Virus record (IMG/VR): IMGVR_UViG_3300024180_000045
Location: 1 to 22,672 of that record
DNA length: 22,672 nt
Source of the DNA: a virus
Reading direction: 5' to 3' (one strand)
The notes below the pieces were generated by a model, which did no database searches, was not told the origin of the DNA, and saw nothing but the letters and a program-made list of their open reading frames with translations. Position 1 is the stretch's first letter; each line of letters starts with the position of its first letter. The position numbers and the translations under genes are program-made. This document shows, one piece after another, positions 1 to 5,993 of the stretch.

Positions 1-942
1 ATAAATAAATTAAAATTAGCCGTTGCTGAAGATGAAAGAGCATATAACGATTCAAAGCCCGGTAAAGAAGATGAGGCAGAACTTCAGAAAGCAGTAGATA
101 AAGAGCAAAAAGGTAAGAAAGAAGATGTACCTGATGCGGACAAAAATAAGGAAAAAAGTAAAGCAGATAAAATTAGCGCTTTAAAACAAGCAAGAAAGCC
201 TTTAATTACTGGCGCAGGAAAGGACGAAGATCCTGTAAAGAATGCAACTGCTAGACTTAAAATAGCAGAAATTAATCTTAAAATAGCAGGCCTTGAAGGT
301 GAAGATGAAGAAGGTGCAAAGAAAGACCTTTCAGATGCTAAACAAAAATTAACTAAAGTAACTTTAAAAGCAAAAAAAGCTGATAAAGACGCGGATGCAG
401 CTGCTGGCAAAGATAAAAAAGTATCAGGTGAAACAGATAGCACTGATAAGAAAAAAGCATTTGATGATCAAATAGAATCTCTTACTAAAAAAATTAAAAA
501 TGCAGAAGAAAAATTAGAAACTGGAGAAAGCGATGGCAAGGAAATTCCAGATAGCGCTAAAGAAGGTATTAAAAAGAGTATTGAGTCATTAAAGTCTAAA
601 GTAGAAGATTTTAAAAAGAAAAAATCTGAATTAGGAGAATCATTCGATACGGTAATGTTAGATATGAAAGCTTTAGAAGAACAGATTGATACATTAATAT
701 CTGAGATGTTTACAAACATCAATGAAGAAAATAAAGAAAAGAGTCAAAAAGAATCTTTAATTTATAGAGCTTTAAAAGTTGGTAATGATTTATTAGCAGA
801 GGAAATTGCAGGTAAATCGAGTTGGCAATTACATAATACAAAATTATACACAAAGTACAATTCGATAATTACTAAATTGGAATCAGATCAAATGGTTTCG
901 GAAGGATTATCTATTAGAGATAAATTTTCAAAGTTAATCTAG
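1..942 (+). CDS. Charged coiled-coil protein, 5' end outside window
   Basis: The frame is open from base 1 to a TAG at 940-942, giving 313 residues with the start codon outside the window. The first ~200 residues are low complexity, rich in Lys, Asp, Glu and Ala, with long stretches that should form coiled coils (around residues 75-125 and 155-210). The last ~95 residues are more ordinary in composition and may fold. I do not recognise a family. Charged, helical proteins of this kind are common among prohead scaffold and internal head proteins of T4-like phages, but nothing here proves that role. It is followed at once by a plus-strand terminator hairpin at 973-1005, so it is the last gene of its transcript. 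It converges on the minus-strand gene 939-1439; the two stop codons share the bases CTAG at 939-942. Confidence 0.75.
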   Translation: MNKLKLAVAEDERAYNDSKPGKEDEAELQKAVDKEQKGKKEDVPDADKNKEKSKADKISALKQARKPLITGAGKDEDPVKNATARLKIAEINLKIAGLEGEDEEGAKKDLSDAKQKLTKVTLKAKKADKDADAAAGKDKKVSGETDSTDKKKAFDDQIESLTKKIKNAEEKLETGESDGKEIPDSAKEGIKKSIESLKSKVEDFKKKKSELGESFDTVMLDMKALEEQIDTLISEMFTNINEENKEKSQKESLIYRALKVGNDLLAEEIAGKSSWQLHNTKLYTKYNSIITKLESDQMVSEGLSIRDKFSKLI

Positions 943-1439
943 GATTTACTATTTTTACGAGCAAGTTTTAAGAACTCCTTCTGTTGATTCAGTAGGAGTT
1001 TTTTTACGTGTTTTTGAAAGAGAACTGAAGACTTTACAATTCTAGCATCTACAAAATTAGGATTTAATATATCTAAATATTCTTCATGTATAAAATTACT
1101 TGGACTAAAATCATTTATATTAGACCTGATATCTCTACCGCTTATAGCACATACCCAATCAATAGTATCGTAGTTTTCTTTTAATTCACTCATATTTACA
1201 AAAGAATCAGTAGATAGATCATAATAAAATTTATCAAATCGATCAACATGCCTGTGTCTGCATACTTCAAAAATAATATGTAAGAACTGATCACTCTGAG
1301 CACGGTCCTTGAGTATAGGATGTTCTAATAATAATCTACGCTGTTGTTTAGAGATAGAGTCGTAGCGAACACCGAATCTATTCCTAGGATAAGGTCCACC
1401 AGTTCTCTTTATATTAGGATATTTCTTATTATATGCCAT
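939..1439 (-). CDS. Unknown protein, only minus-strand gene
   Basis: A 166-residue protein read right to left from ATG at 1439 to TAG at 941-939. No competing plus-strand frame covers it, and its composition resembles that of the other genes, so I take it as real. The N-terminus is basic with many Lys and Arg (residues 1-40); a short segment reads DWVCAISGRDIRS near residue 93; the C-terminus is a Lys/Leu-rich helix. I recognise no domain. It is divergent from the clamp loader gene across a 61-base gap (1440-1500) that holds an imperfect inverted repeat. Its last ~20 codons also contain the terminator hairpin that serves the convergent gene upstream, so this stretch of DNA does two jobs. Confidence 0.65.
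   Translation of the reverse strand: MAYNKKYPNIKRTGGPYPRNRFGVRYDSISKQQRRLLLEHPILKDRAQSDQFLHIIFEVCRHRHVDRFDKFYYDLSTDSFVNMSELKENYDTIDWVCAISGRDIRSNINDFSPSNFIHEEYLDILNPNFVDARIVKSSVLFQKHVKKLLLNQQKEFLKLARKNSKS
973..1005 (+). terminator. Rho-independent terminator inside the convergent gene
   Basis: AACTCCTTCTG (973-983) pairs with CAGTAGGAGTT (990-1000) with one T-T mismatch and a six-base loop, followed by a T run at 999-1005. The T run lies only on the plus-strand side, so it should stop transcripts of gene 1-942. It is wholly inside the coding region of the minus-strand gene. Confidence 0.75.
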
Positions 1440-1460
1440 ATAGTATTTATTACTGAAACA

Positions 1461-1489
1461 TTTAGTGATTTCTTGATATAATTACTAAA
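1461..1489. promoter_or_regulatory. Imperfect inverted repeat between divergent genes
   Basis: TTTAGTGATT (1461-1470) and AATTACTAAA (1480-1489) are inverted copies matching at 9 of 10 positions with a nine-base spacer. They sit in the 61-base gap between the divergent genes 939-1439 and 1501-2451, where an operator would be expected. A GATATAATTA string (1475-1484), related to the late-promoter 9-mer seen elsewhere, overlaps the right arm. The function is inferred from position and symmetry only. Confidence 0.35.
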
Positions 1490-1500
1490 ATATACACTAG

Positions 1501-2451
1501 ATGATTCAAGCATTATTTACAGAAAAATATAGACCAAAGGATTTAACAGATTTAATTCTTCCAGAAAGAGTAATGAATAAGTTTAAAGATGGTCTAACAC
1601 AGAACATGCTTTTCGCAGGTTCTCCTGGAACTGGTAAAACATCAACAGCAAAGGCAATTGTTCAGCAATGGGATCTTCCTTACCTATACATTAATGCCTC
1701 AACAGATACTTCAGTTGATGTTATACGTACAAGAATTACAGACTTCTGTTCAACCATGTCAATTCTAGATGATAGAGATAAATTTAAGGTAGTTATACTA
1801 GACGAGGTCGATGGTGTCTCTGATCAATTCTTTAAAGCATTACGTGCGACAATGGAAACGTTTGCATCTAATTCACGCTTCATTGCAACATGTAATTATA
1901 TCAATAAATTACCAGATCCAATTCTTTCACGTTTCGAAGTTATTAACTTTGATTTTGATAAAGAAGAAGAAAGTGAATTAACAAAAAAATATATCAGAAG
2001 AGTATATGATATTTGTGGAAAAGAAGAAATGACAATAGAAAAACCAGCATTGGTTGAATTTGTCCGTCGTAATTTTCCTGACTTAAGATCTACTCTTAAT
2101 AAACTGCAAGGATTTAAAACTCAAGGAACAACTTCAATTAATGTTGAAGATGTAAAAAAGTTTAATTCAGTTTATAAAGATGTTTTTGAATTAATCTTCA
2201 ATGAAACAGACCCAGTTAAGAATTATCAATATTTAGTTGGTGAATATTCAAATAGAGTTGATGATGTACTTCAAACACTAGGAGAAGAATTTATTCAATA
2301 TATTCAATCTGAAAAACAAAGTGCAACAAGATTCATACCGCAAATTGCAGTTGTTGTTGCAGAACACCAAGCACAAAGAAACCTTGTAATAGATCAAGTT
2401 ATAACATTATTAAGTTGTGTATACAAATTACAAGAAATAGTTAGACAATAA
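1501..2451 (+). CDS. 44: Sliding clamp loader large subunit (gp44-like AAA+ ATPase)
   Basis: This 316-residue protein is the ATPase subunit that opens the phage DNA polymerase clamp (gp45) and loads it at primer-template junctions. The order of motifs is that of T4 gp44 and RFC small subunits: the E-K-Y-R-P box at residues 8-12, Walker A GSPGTGKTS at 40-48, Walker B VVILDEVD at 97-104, a sensor-1 Asn at 132 in FIATCN, and the SRF arginine finger (Arg144). The rest (about 160-316) matches the lid and collar region, including the NFPDLRSTLNKL segment resembling NFPDFRKTIGEL of T4 gp44. Length is close to T4 gp44 (319). The ATG at 1501 has no Shine-Dalgarno sequence. Unlike in T4, the small subunit gene is not directly downstream; an RNase H gene intervenes. 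The clamp itself is outside the window. Confidence 0.95.
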   Translation: MIQALFTEKYRPKDLTDLILPERVMNKFKDGLTQNMLFAGSPGTGKTSTAKAIVQQWDLPYLYINASTDTSVDVIRTRITDFCSTMSILDDRDKFKVVILDEVDGVSDQFFKALRATMETFASNSRFIATCNYINKLPDPILSRFEVINFDFDKEEESELTKKYIRRVYDICGKEEMTIEKPALVEFVRRNFPDLRSTLNKLQGFKTQGTTSINVEDVKKFNSVYKDVFELIFNETDPVKNYQYLVGEYSNRVDDVLQTLGEEFIQYIQSEKQSATRFIPQIAVVVAEHQAQRNLVIDQVITLLSCVYKLQEIVRQ

Positions 2452-2491
2452 TTTTTTTATGTCGCAAAAAAGTGTTATATTAGTAGTATAA
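2452..2491 (+). promoter_or_regulatory. Promoter element, copy A (T7 / TTATATT family)
   Basis: Seven T at 2452-2458 followed by ATGTC, then TTATATT at 2475-2481 and TATAA at 2487-2491, just before the RNase H start at 2508. The T run and TTATATT are 23 bases apart start to start, exactly as in the copies at 21053, 21427 and 21603. The TATATT core resembles the Bacteroidota -7 element (TAnnTTTG), so recognition by host RNA polymerase is plausible. Confidence 0.65.
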
Positions 2492-2507
2492 AATAAAAAC
2501 ATATAAT

Positions 2508-3734
2508 ATGAAATTAGGAAAACATTCATTATTAATAGACGGTAATTACTTTTTACACAGTAGATTATTCGTCCTTCCTCGTAAAAAAGGTCAACAATTA
2601 TTAGGAACGCAAGATAGTCAAGCAGGTTTAATGCGTAAATTATGTATTGACTTTGCTTCTGAAATACGTAAAATGTCAGCATTTGTAGATCAAGTTGTTG
2701 TTGCAGTTGATGCAAAATCTTGGCGTAAAGATTTATTCCCAGATGCTCAATATAAAGGAACACGTACTCATGACGATTCAGTTAATTGGGAAGGTGTTTT
2801 TCATGTATACTCTGAATTTCAAAGTATTCTTGCAAAACAAGGTGTAATCATACATCAAATTAATGGCGCAGAAGCAGATGACGTATTGTTCGGTTGGTCT
2901 ACTCAGTTAAATAATCAAGGTAAAAACTGTATCGTATGGACAGGTGATAGAGATCTTATACAGCTTGTAAATTACAATAAAGCAACTGATGCATATTCTT
3001 TATGGTACTATAATTCAAAACGTAAATTAATTGCATTTGAAGGTTTCGAAGACGTACTTAATGAAAGAAAAACAGATAATATGTCTAATGAAGATATGCT
3101 ATTTAATATGTCTTCAACTAATGTATTACATGACAGAATGAAACAAGATCTATCTGATTGGGTAAATAAAAACAAAGTTCAAATAGAAGAAGTTAACTGT
3201 GATGATTTTATATTCTCTAAAATATTACAAGGAGATAAAAGCGATAATATCCAAAGTGTAGTCACATGGACTAAGACTGCTAAGTCAGGTAAAATTATGA
3301 ATTATTCTATTACTGAAAAGAATGCATATAAAATATTAGATCAATATAAAAAAGAACATGGTGATTTTACAATAGATCAATTCTTTAATAAAGAAAGTGT
3401 AGATTCTATAGTCGATATTATATATAGAGTTATAGGTAAATCAGACCATAAAGAAATTAAACCAAGATTTAATCAAAATCTAGATTTAATGTTATTACAT
3501 TTTAATACAATCCCTGATCCTATTCAAAAACAAATTTATAAAGCAATTGAAGCTGATTTTACTATTGAGCCTACGTTTAATAAATTAACTAAGATGGAAA
3601 TTATACTTGAAGGAACTAATTGGTTGCAGAAAAAGGGAACATCAGCTCCCGGTGGATTTGATCCTTTTGCCGGATTAAAAACCCCTGAAACAAAACAAAC
3701 AGATAATAGTAAAATAACTAAAGAGTTATTCTAA
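2508..3734 (+). CDS. rnh: RNase H / FEN-1-family 5' nuclease (T4 Rnh-like)
   Basis: A 408-residue 5'-to-3' nuclease that in T4 removes RNA primers and adjacent DNA from lagging-strand fragments. The acidic metal ligands of the FEN family can be placed: Asp11 in LLIDGN, Asp68 in AVDAK, Glu122/Asp124/Asp125 in GAEADD, Asp147/Asp149 in TGDRD, and Asp243/Asp246 in QGDKSDN, which matches the KGDKKDN segment of T4 Rnh. The FPDAQYKGTR segment corresponds to the arch region. It is about 100 residues longer than T4 Rnh (305); the extra length lies mainly at residues 155-235 and in a Pro/Gly/Thr-rich C-terminal tail (about 375-408). It has its own promoter element and is followed one base later by the next gene. 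A role as a structure-specific exonuclease rather than strictly primer removal is possible. Confidence 0.88.
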   Translation: MKLGKHSLLIDGNYFLHSRLFVLPRKKGQQLLGTQDSQAGLMRKLCIDFASEIRKMSAFVDQVVVAVDAKSWRKDLFPDAQYKGTRTHDDSVNWEGVFHVYSEFQSILAKQGVIIHQINGAEADDVLFGWSTQLNNQGKNCIVWTGDRDLIQLVNYNKATDAYSLWYYNSKRKLIAFEGFEDVLNERKTDNMSNEDMLFNMSSTNVLHDRMKQDLSDWVNKNKVQIEEVNCDDFIFSKILQGDKSDNIQSVVTWTKTAKSGKIMNYSITEKNAYKILDQYKKEHGDFTIDQFFNKESVDSIVDIIYRVIGKSDHKEIKPRFNQNLDLMLLHFNTIPDPIQKQIYKAIEADFTIEPTFNKLTKMEIILEGTNWLQKKGTSAPGGFDPFAGLKTPETKQTDNSKITKELF

Positions 3735-3735
3735 T

Positions 3736-4167
3736 ATGCTAGACGAAACTAAACTATTTGACTTTGTAAAAATAATGTTTACAAAGAAAAAACAATATGC
3801 TGAAATAAAAAACCACAATAAGAAAAGACATCATTTTATGATCAATCGTTTCTTTGCAATAAAGTTTCCGTCAAACGCACAATTATTTAATATCAATGGA
3901 ATAAATCCAATAGCAGTAATTGATAGTTGGTCACTAGTTGCTAGTAGATTTAAAGGAGTTCCTGGTTGGATTTATACCAGAACTAAAAAGACGGCTAAGA
4001 AAAAGCCTACGAGTAAATCACAATATATACCAAGTGAAGAAGCTATTAGAGTTTTTATCGATAAAAACGAAATAGGAAAGCGAGAATTTAAAGAACTTGA
4101 AAAATTCGCAAAAGAAGAACTTTATACTAAATTAGAATCGATAGATAGATCGATTACAGTATATTAA
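3736..4167 (+). CDS. Candidate clamp loader small subunit (gp62-like)
   Basis: A 143-residue basic protein starting directly after the RNase H stop. I cannot assign it by a strong motif. The segment HFMINRFFAI (residues 33-42), the following FPSNAQLFN and the aromatic-basic patch GWIYTRTKK recall, as I remember them, the FMVNRGLS region and downstream basic stretch of gp62-type subunits in marine T4-like phages. The helical C-terminus (IDKNEIGKREFKELEKF) fits the same pattern. The size lies between cyanophage gp62 (about 120) and T4 gp62 (187). The position in a block with gp44 and Rnh is what a clamp loader partner would show. A Lys/Thr-rich linker (84-96) looks disordered. Alternatively it is an unrelated phage DNA-binding protein. 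Confidence 0.4.
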   Translation: MLDETKLFDFVKIMFTKKKQYAEIKNHNKKRHHFMINRFFAIKFPSNAQLFNINGINPIAVIDSWSLVASRFKGVPGWIYTRTKKTAKKKPTSKSQYIPSEEAIRVFIDKNEIGKREFKELEKFAKEELYTKLESIDRSITVY

Positions 4168-4177
4168 AAGATTTACA

Positions 4178-4834
4178 ATGGATAAAAGTATTCAAATAAC
4201 GTCAGTCGACGTTACTCTACATAAATATAATCACTTTGACAATAGGCTTTGGGTTGAAATTAAAAACAATCTAGATTATATGGAAGTTAATGAAGATTCT
4301 GTAATAGTTTCTGCATCTCAAATCATTTCTCTATTAGAAAACTTGTATATGCCTATGATTAATAAAGTTAAATCAGTAGGATCTGACTTTTTACATAAAA
4401 ATGTACATTCACCATATTTTATTTATATGATGTGTAAAGATCTTACAGATTTAAAATTTATAAGATTTAATAAGAGTTATGATAAAAGCTTTAGTAGACT
4501 TCTAGAAATTGAAGGAGATAAGCTTCTTAAATTTGATTTTAAAGTTCTATCTATGACATTTAAATTATATGAGCTATACGATAATGATGAACTATTAGAA
4601 GTAAACAATATATTTGAAAAGTTACACATATTAGAAGAAGACGTTCCTTATTCAAGGATGCATTTAATACAGCTATTAGATACCTTAGATTTATGGATAA
4701 CTAGCGAAATAGATAAAGACATCTCTGACCTTAAGGGGGCAGACCCAATACCATTAATAACAACAATAATGGATATGATTGATCCTAAAACAGAAAAAGA
4801 CGATCCTTTAGTATCTATTGTTACAGATTATTAA
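4178..4834 (+). CDS. Unknown 218-residue protein
   Basis: An acidic, Leu- and Asp-rich protein with no motif I recognise. It has no signal peptide and no membrane segment; predicted structure by eye is mostly helical after residue 45, with a possible N-terminal beta part (residues 1-40). The ATG at 4178 lies 10 bases after the preceding stop and lacks a Shine-Dalgarno sequence. It is probably co-transcribed with the replication block, since the next gene carries its own late-type promoter immediately after this stop codon. That boundary suggests it belongs with the DNA-metabolism genes rather than the virion genes, but this is inference. Confidence 0.7.
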   Translation: MDKSIQITSVDVTLHKYNHFDNRLWVEIKNNLDYMEVNEDSVIVSASQIISLLENLYMPMINKVKSVGSDFLHKNVHSPYFIYMMCKDLTDLKFIRFNKSYDKSFSRLLEIEGDKLLKFDFKVLSMTFKLYELYDNDELLEVNNIFEKLHILEEDVPYSRMHLIQLLDTLDLWITSEIDKDISDLKGADPIPLITTIMDMIDPKTEKDDPLVSIVTDY

Positions 4835-4843
4835 GATATATAA
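4835..4843 (+). promoter_or_regulatory. Probable late promoter GATATATAA (1)
   Basis: Exact GATATATAA directly after the stop of the preceding gene and 22 bases before the ATG at 4866. The same nine bases occur at 10475, 13177 and 15242, also before virion genes. It resembles the single-box T4 late promoter (TATAAATA) in length, composition and distance. Confidence 0.55.
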
Positions 4844-4865
4844 AGTAAATAAAATAATATTAATA

Positions 4866-5525
4866 ATGAAAAAAGTAAGATTATTTGAACAATTTGCTAC
4901 AATTAACGAAGCGTTAGCATTTGGTAAAAAAGGAATTAAAGCAAAGGCTAAGGAAAAGGTAGAATTAGCACAAATCGCCTATGATAAATGGGGAGATAGT
5001 TATTTAAAAACTTTAGATGCGATGAAGTCTCTTGCAAAAACAGGTAAATTGCCTAGTTATAAAGAGCACCTTAATGTACAAGGAGGTAAAGAACAAGATA
5101 GTTACGATATTTTTATAGGTCGTAATGCTGCTTTATTAGCCTTTCAAATCGAAAAGGTGGTTAAAAAATATAAGGAGTATGAAGTTGATAAATCTTCAGC
5201 CCCTGCCGCTGGTGGATACTCTGGTACAATGAGATCAACAATTGGTGGAGAAATAGAGGGTAGAGCAAATTTTAATCCAGGTGGAAGACGTAATTATGTA
5301 ATCGCAGTAACATGTGGTAGCGGAATTAACGGAACTATTAAGGATAAAATGTTTCAAGAACTTTATGAACTTATGTTTATTTTTGATGAATATAATTCGT
5401 CTGATGGCGGTATAATGTTTAACGTTGAATCAGGATCTAATTACAGTACAATAGGATTAACATGTAGTGGATATCAATTAAGTCCTAAAACTGCAAATTC
5501 AGTTATAGGAATTATTAATAATTAA
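4866..5525 (+). CDS. Probable internal head protein with IP-like targeting sequence
   Basis: A 219-residue protein. I start it at the ATG at 4866; an ATG at 4818 is in frame but overlaps the preceding gene and lies before the late promoter. The N-terminus MKKVRLFEQFATINEA resembles the capsid-targeting sequence of T4 internal proteins (MKTYQEFIAEA). It contains two sites fitting the gp21 protease rule (L/I-x-E): LFE ending at residue 8 and INE ending at residue 15, with Ala16 next, as in T4. In T4 such proteins are packed in the prohead, trimmed and injected with the DNA. The remainder is Lys-rich (16-110), then Gly-rich (about 115-145), then a possible alpha/beta domain (145-219). No enzymatic motif is visible. 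The effector function, if any, is unknown. Confidence 0.6.
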   Translation: MKKVRLFEQFATINEALAFGKKGIKAKAKEKVELAQIAYDKWGDSYLKTLDAMKSLAKTGKLPSYKEHLNVQGGKEQDSYDIFIGRNAALLAFQIEKVVKKYKEYEVDKSSAPAAGGYSGTMRSTIGGEIEGRANFNPGGRRNYVIAVTCGSGINGTIKDKMFQELYELMFIFDEYNSSDGGIMFNVESGSNYSTIGLTCSGYQLSPKTANSVIGIINN

Positions 5526-5585
5526 ATATTGGTAATAAACCACCCTTATTTTATAGAATATATAGATAAAATAAGATCTTTCTTA

Positions 5586-5993
5586 ATGAAAATACTTGGT
5601 AATTTTGGAAAAAGAGAAGCTTTAATTTATATTATAGTTTTTCTTTGGGTTGTAATGGGAGTTTTTGCTACTTATAAAGGTGCAAGTCTGTCAGATCTAG
5701 CGGTATATTTTGGTTCTTTAACAGCATATAGTGCAACATATATATGGGCTGAAACTAGAAGACCTAGTAAAAAAACTGGAATATTTAAACCAGGCCCCAG
5801 ATCAAGAAGAGAAGTTATGATATACGCGATAGTTGCTTTATGGCTTATTGCCGGTTCTTCAGCGATATGGTATTCTTCTAGTCTTACCGATTTATCAATG
5901 TATTTTGCATCATTAACGGGATTTGTTGCTGCATGGATTGCTGGCGAAAGATATAAGCCAGAAGACACAGTAAAAGAAAATTTAGAAGAATAA
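5586..5993 (+). CDS. Duplicated four-helix membrane protein
   Basis: A 135-residue membrane protein counted from ATG 5586. An in-frame TTG at 5529 would add 19 residues, but the phage otherwise uses ATG. It has four hydrophobic segments arranged as two similar halves: residues about 10-54 (R-E-A-L-I-Y...L-W...S-L-S-D-L-A-V-Y-F-G-S-L-T) and about 75-121 (R-E-V-M-I-Y...L-W...S-L-T-D-L-S-M-Y-F-A-S-L-T). Each half has two transmembrane helices and ends in a W-x-G/A-E-R/T-x-(K/R)-P-like charged motif. The halves are joined by a Pro/Lys/Arg linker. Lying just upstream of the neck and terminase genes, it could be a holin or another inner-membrane protein; no other holin candidate stands out. Its stop overlaps the next ATG (TAATG). 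Confidence 0.6.
   Translation: MKILGNFGKREALIYIIVFLWVVMGVFATYKGASLSDLAVYFGSLTAYSATYIWAETRRPSKKTGIFKPGPRSRREVMIYAIVALWLIAGSSAIWYSSSLTDLSMYFASLTGFVAAWIAGERYKPEDTVKENLEE

Noticed and set aside
84-722. Two minus-strand open frames rich in Ser, Leu and Phe
   Set aside because: They are the antisense of the Lys/Glu/Ala-rich coiled-coil gene and have no family resemblance.
5529-5585. TTG start adding 19 residues to the membrane protein
   Set aside because: All clear genes here use ATG and the extra residues have no counterpart in the internal duplication; the ATG at 5586 is preferred, though not proven.
5672-5968. Minus-strand open frame of 98 codons
   Set aside because: It lies fully opposite the duplicated membrane protein, whose internal repeat supports the plus strand as coding.
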